From: Kiritimatiellales bacterium
GTDB taxonomy: Bacteria; Verrucomicrobiota; Kiritimatiellia; Kiritimatiellales; Pontiellaceae
Assembly: GCA_013042165.1 (NCBI GenBank)
Contig: JABDQT010000065.1
Span: 1 to 12,966, forward strand
Reading direction: 5' to 3'
DNA length: 12,966 nucleotides
The translations under genes were made by a program, and so were the position numbers. Shown one piece after another: positions 1 to 6,917 of the stretch. A model generated the notes under the pieces. It saw nothing but the letters and a program-made list of their open reading frames with translations, ran no database searches and was not told the origin of the DNA. Within the stretch, counting starts at the first letter, position 1, and each line of letters starts with the position of its first letter.

Positions 1-1560
1 CTGCGTGCTTTCGATGGAGCTGTCGTATTGCAGCGCTTCGGCCGCAGCGGCGCGCACCCATTCATGTTCGGAAGAAAGCTGTTTTCGGATGGCGGCCCAT
101 TTTTCCGGAGCGGGGCAGTTGTTCAGCAGGCGCAGGATACCCACCTTGGCGGCGGGATCGCACTTCGGGCTGTCGAGAAAGTCCAGGATTTCGGAAAGCC
201 GGTGCCATTCTCCATCGCGGCAAGCCTTGACGATATGACCAAGTTCCAGAATGTCGGCACCGGTATCCTCGCCATGCCATTCTTTCACCTGTTTATCAGC
301 CCACGCCATATCCTCCTGCCTGTGTCCGTGGAAGTCGCCGGTGATGGCCTCCGGGTTGTGATGGCATAGGTTGCAGGCGTTGGGGGAGCCGAACTCCAGC
401 GACGCAGCGGGCGAGGGCGGGCGGAAGGTGTGGTCGGAACGATGCATATGCGCCTGGGCGGTCTTCGGCATATGGCAGTGGATGCAGGCCACATTGGCCT
501 CGGCCGGATGACGGGAGTGGGAGAGAATGTCATCCACACGCTTTTCGTGGCAGGGCAGGCAGGATTGATTGGGATTGTCCTTGAACCGGAAACGGCCGCT
601 CGAGGTATGGCAATGGATACATTCGAGCTGGCCCGACATGGCGCAGGGGTTGGCTTCCCAGCCGGTCTGCGTGTAGTTTTCGCCCAGGTCGCGGCCGTCG
701 GGGAAAAAGTCGGGGTCTTCATAGGAGATCAGATCGTAGTGGTCAAAGAACAGTTCTCCAGGCGTAAAATCGCGCGTCAGCGGCGTCATCTTGGCATGGC
801 ACGGTGCACAGGTGGCATCGCGCTGCTTGCTGTTGAGATCCTCATGAAAGCGGATCAGCTTGAGGTCTTTGAGTTCCTCGCCCTTAGCGGCGGCTTCTTC
901 GGCGGCTTTCACGTGGGCTTCGCCGGGACCGTGGCAGACTTCGCAGTTGATGCCGGATTCTGTCCAGGTGGTGGTATAGCTGTCGTCTTCAGGATTGTAG
1001 TTTTTCCGCAACTGGCTGATATGGCAATCGTGGCAGGCGGTATTGAAGGTGAGCTGCCGATCGGTCCATTCGAGCGCCTCGTCGACCGCTCCGCTATTGA
1101 AGTGCCGGACCATGCTTCCGGTGGAGTTATACCAGGTTCTGGTGTGGACGTTGTAGGCGATCGGGGCCACCTGCAGCTTGCCTTTTTCGAGAGGCACCAG
1201 AAAGAAGAAGACATTCTTGCCGCCAAGGGCGTGCAGAACCGGATAGGTTTTTGTCGAGCCGCCGTCCTTGCTCTGGTGCATGACCCCGCCGCTCCCGTTC
1301 AGCTCGATGATGAAATCCGTGCCGCCGACCTTGATGGCCGCATCCATGGGCTCCAAGGTACGGGCGAATGCGCCGCTGAATGCCTGCATCGCCTTGCCAT
1401 GGTGAGAGGTGCTCCACAGTTCGTAGAAGCGTTCATGGCAGGCCAGACAGTCCGAAGAACCCATATATTCTCCCTGATCGGTAAAGTCGACTGCGGATGC
1501 AGTCGCAACCGCGAAGAGAGAAAGGCAGTTCGATAGGAAAAACATAGCTCTTAAATACAT
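1..1560 (-). CDS. Octaheme c-type cytochrome with C-terminal HEAT-like tail (3' end outside window)
   Basis: I translated this frame directly: it is open for 520 codons from ATG 1560 to the window edge without a stop, so the gene is C-terminally truncated here. The first ~23 residues look like a Sec signal peptide ending in ASA before VDF. Eight CxxCH heme-binding motifs follow: CLACH 38, CHDCH 176, CEVCH 206, CAPCH 251, CIHCH 314, CLPCH 334, CIHCH 359 and CNLCH 396. There are extra histidines, such as the HH after the first heme, that could be distal ligands. Residues ~430-515 lack heme motifs and look like helical HEAT-type repeats (PEKWAAIRKQL, EWVRAAAAEAL). The architecture recalls cytochrome c552/c554-type multiheme proteins fused to repeat domains. 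A periplasmic electron-transfer role is an inference and the redox partner or substrate is unknown. An AGGTG precedes the ATG; ATG 1545 is a possible alternative start. It is divergent from the kinase gene. Confidence 0.9.
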   Translation of the reverse strand, partial: MYLRAMFFLSNCLSLFAVATASAVDFTDQGEYMGSSDCLACHERFYELWSTSHHGKAMQAFSGAFARTLEPMDAAIKVGGTDFIIELNGSGGVMHQSKDGGSTKTYPVLHALGGKNVFFFLVPLEKGKLQVAPIAYNVHTRTWYNSTGSMVRHFNSGAVDEALEWTDRQLTFNTACHDCHISQLRKNYNPEDDSYTTTWTESGINCEVCHGPGEAHVKAAEEAAAKGEELKDLKLIRFHEDLNSKQRDATCAPCHAKMTPLTRDFTPGELFFDHYDLISYEDPDFFPDGRDLGENYTQTGWEANPCAMSGQLECIHCHTSSGRFRFKDNPNQSCLPCHEKRVDDILSHSRHPAEANVACIHCHMPKTAQAHMHRSDHTFRPPSPAASLEFGSPNACNLCHHNPEAITGDFHGHRQEDMAWADKQVKEWHGEDTGADILELGHIVKACRDGEWHRLSEILDFLDSPKCDPAAKVGILRLLNNCPAPEKWAAIRKQLSSEHEWVRAAAAEALQYDSSIESTQ

Positions 1561-1731
1561 AATGCACCTATTAAACGGGGGGAGTTGCTGTTTGTACAGC
1601 CGCTTTTCGGCCGTGTTAAATAGACGCCTGCCCGATCCATATTTAGACAGACCGCTTTTTCTCTTCAATTCTCGGTTTTCAATGTTTTGAGTCGCGGTTT
1701 GACCGGTTTTACGGCAAAGATGGCTGGTGAA
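1561..1731. promoter_or_regulatory. Divergent intergenic region between the cytochrome and kinase genes
   Basis: This region must hold the promoters of two divergent genes. It contains a perfect small inverted repeat, GCTGT-TTGT-ACAGC (1587-1600), followed at once by GCCG-ctttt-CGGC (1599-1611). A possible minus-strand sigma-70 pair for the cytochrome is TTGAAG, 17 nt, TAAATA, which is a poor match. No convincing plus-strand promoter for the kinase is visible. The kinase frame is open upstream to TTG 1687, but no ribosome binding site supports that start. Confidence 0.35.
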
Positions 1732-3849
1732 ATGTCAGACGAAACGAACAAAGATCTTGAAGCAGCATTCAGCAAGCGCAACGAAACATTGCGCGATTTT
1801 TACAATACCGATGCGCTCTCGCTATCTGATCAGGAGAGGGAATCGCTTACACCGATCTTTAATTCGCTCAAGGACAATGCCGAGCGATACAGCGAGATCA
1901 AAAATATTGCCGTCGGTGGCGAAAAGGAAATTACCCTCGCGCATGACCACCGTCTGGATCGGCATGTAGCCATGGCCCGTGCCGTGCGCAAGGATACGCC
2001 TCAGCATATCGAGCAGTTCCTGCGGGAGGCGCGGCTGACGGCCAATCTGGCCCACCCGAACATTATGCCCGTCTACAACATGGGGCTGGATCCGAAGGGG
2101 GTGCCGTTTTTTTCGATGGAGCTTATTCCGGGGGATAGTCTGAAAACCATTCTCTCCAAACTTCGCGAGGATGATGAGGAATACGGACGCACCTATCCGC
2201 TGGAAACGCTGCTGAATATCTTCATGAAGATTTGCGATGCCATTGCCTATGCGCATTCGCGAAATGTGCTCCATCTCGACATCAAACCCGACAACATTCG
2301 GGTGGGCGAGTTTGGCGAGGTGCTGGTCTGCGACTGGGGTTTGGCGCGGGTGGTCAATGCGGCTGAGCCGGAGTCTCCGGATGATGCCGTTACGCTGGAT
2401 GCCGATGTGCTTAACGACATGACGCTCTCCGGCACCATGAAGGGCACGCCCGGTTTCATGGCCCCCGAGCAAACTCTGGCTTACGGGGAGAAAACCTTTC
2501 AGACCGATGTGTATGCGCTGGGAGCCCTGCTGTACATGCTGTTGACCTTCGAGCTGCCGGTTCGGGGTGCCTCGGCTCACGAGGTAGTTCAAAACACCCG
2601 TGAAGGTAAAGTGGTGCCGCCTCGAAAGCGAAAGCCCGATCGATTCATTCCGGGCAGCCCGGCTGCGGTGGCGATGAAGGCACTGGCGCTGAGGCCTGAG
2701 GATCGGTATCAGAGTGCTTACGAAATGGGGCAGGAAGTTGCCCGTTATCTTTCCGGCCATGCCACCGAAGCGGAACGGGCCGGATGGATTACCAAAACAT
2801 CCCTGCTGCTGAAGCGGCACAGTCGCGTAGCCTTTCTTTTGATTACGTTCCTGCTGCTGCTGGCCGTTGTGGTCAGTGGAAACCTTGTGACCATATCGCG
2901 CGAGAAAGCCGAAGCCATTGCGGCCCGCAAACAGGCGGAAGATAATTTTCAGCTCTATCTCGACGAGCAGACCGTTACGGAGGCGCTGGGCGTGGAGTTG
3001 GGCGAAGCCGTCTCGTTTACCGTGCGCAGCCGCGATTTTGTAAATGCGGCAGCCATGATCAATCTGCTGGAAACGGGTCTGAAGGAAGATATCGACACGG
3101 TGCAGCGCCAGAATCTGTATGCGCAGAAGGGCACCCTCCATTTTGTGCTGCAGCAATTTAACGCCGCCCGCGAATGCTTTGAGTCCGCCGGCAATACCCG
3201 CCGAATCGATAGGTTGAGCGAACTCAGCCGTAAGTACGCGGAAATCAAACCCAACGATCGGAAGCGTTTGACCGACCAGCAGCTGGCCGACCTGATTCGG
3301 GACGACATGCCTTCAAGGCAGCTTACGATGTACTACCTCTACTATCATCATCTTCGCCGGCGCCCAGCCTCTGCCCGTCCGGAAGAATACCTGCCGCTGG
3401 CCGGTGCCGTGCTGGATAAGCTGAACAGCAGCAGGCGAGCGCTGAACAAACCATTGGAACTCACCGAAACCGAGGATGGCAACCATCTCGATCTGTCCCG
3501 GACCCCGTACCGCATATTTTCAATGAACATTATCGGGATCTACCGCCGGAATGTTTTGAGCCCGCTCAAATTATCGTCGCTCGATATCAGTAACTCGAAA
3601 ATCGAAAGTCTTTCCGAGCTGCGGGGGCTGAGGCTGGATGAGTTGAGAATGGTCGGGGTAAAGGTCAGCTCTTCGAAAGCTTTATACAGGCAGGCGCAGT
3701 CGTTGCAGTTGAAACGTATTGTGCTGACCGTGGACGACTATCCGAAGGAAACGATCGCAGAGCTGAAGAAGCATATGCAGGTGGTCGATGCCGGCTCCCG
3801 CGAGGGCATCACTCCAGCTGGTCGCGCAGGTGGCGGATCTCCTGAATGA
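1732..3849 (+). CDS. Membrane-anchored Ser/Thr protein kinase with WNK-like lysine placement
   Basis: Hanks-type kinase of 705 residues from ATG 1732, which is preceded by GGTGA; ATG 1720 and TTG 1687 are in-frame alternatives. Kinase-domain landmarks are: degraded glycine loop VGGEK (61-65), VAMA (79-82), alpha-C glutamate E99 (REAR), catalytic loop HLDIKPDN (181-188), DWG (201-203), a long activation segment rich in Thr and Ser, and APE (244-246). The catalytic Asp, metal-binding Asn and DWG aspartate are all present. The VAxK lysine is Ala82, and Lys65 occupies the third glycine position of the loop. HRD has Leu for Arg. A single transmembrane segment lies at ~366-387. The C-terminal part, outside if topology is standard, has a TPR-like stretch (~455-487) and a leucine-rich-repeat-like stretch (~608-665). 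The last ~13 codons overlap the convergent sigma factor gene. Bacterial kinases of this kind phosphorylate Ser/Thr of cytoplasmic targets; the target here is unknown, but the neighbouring sigma factor is an obvious candidate. Confidence 0.9.
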   Translation: MSDETNKDLEAAFSKRNETLRDFYNTDALSLSDQERESLTPIFNSLKDNAERYSEIKNIAVGGEKEITLAHDHRLDRHVAMARAVRKDTPQHIEQFLREARLTANLAHPNIMPVYNMGLDPKGVPFFSMELIPGDSLKTILSKLREDDEEYGRTYPLETLLNIFMKICDAIAYAHSRNVLHLDIKPDNIRVGEFGEVLVCDWGLARVVNAAEPESPDDAVTLDADVLNDMTLSGTMKGTPGFMAPEQTLAYGEKTFQTDVYALGALLYMLLTFELPVRGASAHEVVQNTREGKVVPPRKRKPDRFIPGSPAAVAMKALALRPEDRYQSAYEMGQEVARYLSGHATEAERAGWITKTSLLLKRHSRVAFLLITFLLLLAVVVSGNLVTISREKAEAIAARKQAEDNFQLYLDEQTVTEALGVELGEAVSFTVRSRDFVNAAAMINLLETGLKEDIDTVQRQNLYAQKGTLHFVLQQFNAARECFESAGNTRRIDRLSELSRKYAEIKPNDRKRLTDQQLADLIRDDMPSRQLTMYYLYYHHLRRRPASARPEEYLPLAGAVLDKLNSSRRALNKPLELTETEDGNHLDLSRTPYRIFSMNIIGIYRRNVLSPLKLSSLDISNSKIESLSELRGLRLDELRMVGVKVSSSKALYRQAQSLQLKRIVLTVDDYPKETIAELKKHMQVVDAGSREGITPAGRAGGGSPE

Positions 3850-4414
3850 GACGCTCCTTCACGCGGTTCTTCAGGCGGTATACCGAGTTTTCCTTCAAGT
3901 CGAGCGCCTTGGCGATTTCTTCGACACTCTTTCCTTCAAGGGTGAGGCGAAATGCATCGACGGCCTTTCCGGAAAAAAGCGGCTCGATATTTTCCATGGC
4001 GAGGTTGGTCAGGTGAACTTCCCACTCGCGCTCGGCAATCGCATCGATCTCAGGAAGCCGTATGGATTTCAGATAGGTAAGAGTATCGTCCTGACCCGCT
4101 TTTTCGAGCCGGTTGGCATCGCGGCTGCGTTTCCGGATAAAGTCGGTCACGCAGTTTTTTGTCACCGTGCTTAGCCAGCTGCGGAAGCGGTTGATTTTAT
4201 CATAATCCATTTTGGGCAGGTGGTTCCAGACGTTGATCAGCACCTGCTGAAGAATGTCTTCCGTGTCATGCTCGGAAATGTTCATGCTGCGGATGATCGC
4301 ATAGATGTACCGTCGGTAGACGCGGACAAACTCGTCCCATGACTCCTCGTCATGCTGGTTTTGCACCCGCTGGATAAGCGTTGCCCGCGTTTGATAGTGG
4401 TCCTTCTCAGTCAA
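3809..4414 (-). CDS. ECF-family RNA polymerase sigma factor
   Basis: This is a 201-residue protein if started at TTG 4414, which has a GGGGA Shine-Dalgarno-like element about 6 nt upstream. A GTG at 4489 would add 25 residues with no family resemblance, so I prefer the internal start. Sigma region 2 spans ~25-95, with the core-binding segment EDILQQVLINVW (52-63) and the promoter-melting/recognition helix WLSTVTKNCVTDFIRK (80-95). Region 4, a helix-turn-helix, spans ~152-192 (KSVEEIAKALDLKENSVYR). There is no region 1 or 3, as expected for ECF sigma factors. The N-terminal TRATLIQRV plus the WDEFVRVY segment resembles planctomycete and verrucomicrobial ECF factors. It lies tail-to-tail with the kinase gene, overlapping it by 41 bp. 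No anti-sigma gene is adjacent, so control by the kinase is plausible but inferred. Confidence 0.9.
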   Translation of the reverse strand: MTEKDHYQTRATLIQRVQNQHDEESWDEFVRVYRRYIYAIIRSMNISEHDTEDILQQVLINVWNHLPKMDYDKINRFRSWLSTVTKNCVTDFIRKRSRDANRLEKAGQDDTLTYLKSIRLPEIDAIAEREWEVHLTNLAMENIEPLFSGKAVDAFRLTLEGKSVEEIAKALDLKENSVYRLKNRVKERLIQEIRHLRDQLE

Positions 4415-4542
4415 TGGAGTTCCCCGGCGATTGGATAACCGAAAATATTCGTGGAAGGGCGAGAATGCAAAGTAAAAATCATGGGTCACTCAAAAACAGA
4501 AGCATGCCTGCGTACCAAAACTTTTCAGGGCAGAATGAGGGG

Positions 4543-4571
4543 TTGACAAGTTCAGCGAATATATCTAGAAC
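4543..4571 (+). promoter_or_regulatory. Sigma-70-type promoter for coaE-rho
   Basis: A perfect -35 TTGACA (4543-4548) is followed by a 17-nt spacer and TAGAAC (4566-4571, 4 of 6 to TATAAT). It would start transcription near 4578 and leave a ~68-nt leader before the coaE ATG. No structured leader element stands out. Confidence 0.55.
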
Positions 4572-4645
4572 GTATGCAGTTTTAGGGGCAAGCCACTCTC
4601 TCTTCTTTGAGAACTCCATACCGGTTTTTTTCTGTCCATTTTTTC

Positions 4646-5266
4646 ATGTCGGATACTCAGCGCAATACATTGGTGATCGGTCTAACAGGCGGTATTGCTT
4701 GTGGAAAATCGATTGCCGGAAAAATTTTGGAATCACTCGGGTTTGACGTATGCGATTCGGACGTAATTGCGCATGACCTGATGGCTGAAGGAACCGGGGT
4801 GCATCGGAGGGTGGTCGAACATTTTGGGGAACGAATCCTTTCCGGTACAGGTGAAATAGATCGTGCCGTTCTCGGGCAAATTGTTTTCAATCATCCCGAG
4901 CAGCTGGAAAAACTCAACGGTCTGGTACATCCGGCTGTACGGGATACCCTTGCGGCTTGGATCTCCGAAAAAAGGGAGACGCAGCAGAATGCAGCGGTAC
5001 AGATTCCCTTGTTGTTTGAAAGCGGAATGGATTCGTTGGACTGGGATGCTGTTTTTTGTATCTCGGCAACGGAGGACGAGGTGTTACGGCGCTTGAAGGC
5101 CCGCGGGCTCTCGGCCGCAGAAGCGATGCAACGGATTCAGGCCCAGATGCCGCTGAAGGAAAAGGAAAAGCGATCTGATTGCATTATTCCGAACGATGGA
5201 ACATTGAAGGATTTTACAGAGGCGATAGAGCAGGCCGTGCAAAAAACTGCTGTACGAAAGGGTTGA
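4646..5266 (+). CDS. coaE: Dephospho-CoA kinase
   Basis: CoaE phosphorylates the 3' hydroxyl of dephospho-CoA with ATP, the last step of coenzyme A synthesis, in the cytoplasm. The 206-residue length is typical. The sequence opens with [12 protein letters not shown] (Walker A, 15-22), followed by the [10 protein letters not shown] segment (36-45) that is usual for dephospho-CoA binding. The conserved HPAVR (95-99), PLLFE (121-125) and the C-terminal [11 protein letters not shown] segment are also present. I chose ATG 4646 because it places Walker A at the family's usual distance; an upstream TTG (4607) adds 13 unrelated residues. The region before the ATG is pyrimidine-rich with no recognisable Shine-Dalgarno sequence, which is odd beside the good sites of most genes here. 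rho begins one nucleotide after the stop, so the two genes are almost certainly co-transcribed and translationally coupled. Confidence 0.95.
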   Translation: MSDTQRNTLVIGLTGGIACGKSIAGKILESLGFDVCDSDVIAHDLMAEGTGVHRRVVEHFGERILSGTGEIDRAVLGQIVFNHPEQLEKLNGLVHPAVRDTLAAWISEKRETQQNAAVQIPLLFESGMDSLDWDAVFCISATEDEVLRRLKARGLSAAEAMQRIQAQMPLKEKEKRSDCIIPNDGTLKDFTEAIEQAVQKTAVRKG

Positions 5267-5267
5267 T

Positions 5268-6803
5268 ATGAGCGACGAAAAAGAAGTGGTCCAAGAGGCG
5301 GTTGACAAGGTTGAAGAACCCAAGGCACCCGCAGTGAAAAAACCAGCCAAAGAGGGCTCGTCCAAGAGCTCTGCGGATGAAAAAGCTGATTCGGGGAATG
5401 AAAAAACCGGCGGAGGCTCTGCAAAGGGTGGAGAACAGGCCGAGAAGCAGCGTGAACGTGGTGCCGGAGGAAAGCAAGGCAGGAAAAACCGCGGCAACAA
5501 AAACAACGGTGAGCGCAATCAGCCTCCGCCGAATCGCGAAAATCTGCCACCGCTCTCCCTTCATGAAATGCAGGTCACGCCAATCAACGACATCAAAGCG
5601 ATGGCTGAAAAATACGGCATGCAGGAGTATGACGGGTTCAGCAAACATCAACTCATTTTCGAACTGCTCAAGAATCATGGCCGGCGGGGTGGTCCGTTGG
5701 AAGGACGCGGTGTACTGGAAATCCTCCCCGACGGATTTGGGTTTCTGCGCTCGCCTTTGAACAGCTATCAGCCCGCACCCGACGACATTTATGTGTCGCC
5801 ATCGCAGATTCGCCGTTTTGGTATTCGTACCGGTGATTATGTAACGGGGTCCATTCGGGCACCCAAGGAGAAGGAACGCTTCTTCGCCCTGCTTCGCATC
5901 GACCAGATCAATAAGGATGATCCGGAAACGGCCCGCAAACGGGTTCCATTCGAAAACCTGACACCGCTGTTCCCGGATCAGCGGTTGGTGATGGAGACGG
6001 ACGCCAAGGAAATTTCCATGCGCGTGATGGATATCGTCACGCCGATCGGAAAAGGCCAGCGCGGTTTGATCGTGGCGCCGCCGCGCACCGGTAAAACCGT
6101 CTTGATGCAGAAGATGGCCAACAGCATTTCAAAAAACAATCCCGAGGCAAAGTTGATCATTCTGCTCATCGACGAACGGCCCGAGGAAGTTACGGACATG
6201 CGGCGCAACACGCAGGCTGAAGTGCTGGCCTCGACCTTCGATGAGCCGCCGGAACGCCATACCCAGGTAGCCGAAATCGTGATCGAAATGTCGAAGCGTC
6301 TCGTGGAAAAGGGCGAGGATGTCATTATTCTGCTCGATTCCATCACCCGCCTGGCGCGTGCCTACAACACCACCTCGCCGCACAGCGGCAAGATCCTTTC
6401 CGGTGGGGTCGACTCCAACGCACTGCACAAACCGAAGCGCTTTTTCGGTGCGGCACGAAATATCGAAGGCGGCGGCAGCTTGAGCATCATCGCGACGGCA
6501 CTGGTCGATACGGGAAGCCGTATGGATGAAGTGATCTTCGAGGAGTTCAAGGGTACCGGCAACATGGAGCTCGGGCTGGATCGTGAGTTGGTCAACAAGC
6601 GCATCTATCCGGCCATCAATATCGAAAAATCCGGCACCCGCAAGGAAGAACTGTTGTTGCATCCCGATGAGCTGCAGCGTATCTGGACGCTCCGCAAGGC
6701 GCTCAAGGATGTGCCGCAGGTGGAGGCGATGGAGCTGCTCATCAACCGTCTCAAGAAGACCAGCAACAACCTGGAGTTCCTCATGACCCTGCAAGGGGGA
6801 TAA
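5268..6803 (+). CDS. rho: Transcription termination factor Rho with long charged N-terminal extension
   Basis: Rho is a hexameric RNA-dependent ATPase that terminates transcription. This copy has 511 residues against 419 in E. coli; the excess is an N-terminal low-complexity tract (1-~93) rich in Lys, Glu, Gly, Ser and Asn, with a basic [15 protein letters not shown] stretch. The Rho N-terminal helical domain follows (~97-140), then the cold-shock-like RNA-binding domain (~145-212, with DGFGFLRS at 155-162). The ATPase core has Walker A APPRTGKT (270-277), Walker [13 protein letters not shown] (296-307), the Q-loop region around [20 protein letters not shown] (378-397) and the R-loop region [20 protein letters not shown]. 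All expected catalytic elements are intact. AAAGGG lies just upstream of ATG 5268, inside the coaE 3' end. An intrinsic terminator follows the gene. Confidence 0.97.
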   Translation: MSDEKEVVQEAVDKVEEPKAPAVKKPAKEGSSKSSADEKADSGNEKTGGGSAKGGEQAEKQRERGAGGKQGRKNRGNKNNGERNQPPPNRENLPPLSLHEMQVTPINDIKAMAEKYGMQEYDGFSKHQLIFELLKNHGRRGGPLEGRGVLEILPDGFGFLRSPLNSYQPAPDDIYVSPSQIRRFGIRTGDYVTGSIRAPKEKERFFALLRIDQINKDDPETARKRVPFENLTPLFPDQRLVMETDAKEISMRVMDIVTPIGKGQRGLIVAPPRTGKTVLMQKMANSISKNNPEAKLIILLIDERPEEVTDMRRNTQAEVLASTFDEPPERHTQVAEIVIEMSKRLVEKGEDVIILLDSITRLARAYNTTSPHSGKILSGGVDSNALHKPKRFFGAARNIEGGGSLSIIATALVDTGSRMDEVIFEEFKGTGNMELGLDRELVNKRIYPAINIEKSGTRKEELLLHPDELQRIWTLRKALKDVPQVEAMELLINRLKKTSNNLEFLMTLQGG

Positions 6804-6826
6804 GTGCGGTAATCCGATGTTTGCAG

Positions 6827-6852
6827 AAGGCGGCCCGTGGGCCGCCTTTTTC
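6827..6852 (+). terminator. Intrinsic terminator after rho
   Basis: GGCGGCC (6829-6835), loop CGTG, and GGCCGCC (6840-6846) form a perfect GC stem. It is extended by AA/TT pairs, and the RNA ends in a U5 tract (6847-6851). It sits 24 nt after the rho stop codon. Confidence 0.92.
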
Positions 6853-6867
6853 TTTGGTCAGCTGCTT

Positions 6868-6896
6868 TTGACAGGTTGTGCGTCGTTTACTAGCAT
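6868..6896 (+). promoter_or_regulatory. Sigma-70-type promoter for the nucleotidyltransferase gene
   Basis: TTGACA (6868-6873), an exact 17-nt spacer, and TAGCAT (6891-6896, 4 of 6 to TATAAT) lie between the rho terminator and the next gene. Initiation near 6903 would give a short leader containing the AGGGGGG ribosome binding site before ATG 6918. Confidence 0.65.
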
Positions 6897-6917
6897 GGGA
6901 TCCGCTTAGGGGGGCAT

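Noticed and set aside
430..1536. A 368-codon open frame on the plus strand
   Set aside because: It is antisense to the cytochrome frame, which shows a signal peptide and eight CxxCH motifs. The plus-strand translation has no recognisable domain.
1965..1992. Kinase as a dead pseudokinase because the VAxK lysine is missing
   Set aside because: The HxD aspartate, Asn188, DWG aspartate, Glu99 and APE are all kept, and a lysine lies at the WNK-equivalent position, so loss of activity is not the simplest reading.
1822..3156. A 444-codon open frame on the minus strand
   Set aside because: It is antisense to the kinase domain, where all kinase motifs are in the plus frame; the product is unlike any family I know.
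4415..4489. Upstream GTG start for the sigma factor
   Set aside because: It adds 25 residues (FYFAFSPFHEYF and following) without ECF similarity, and the internal TTG at 4414 has a GGGGA element at proper spacing.
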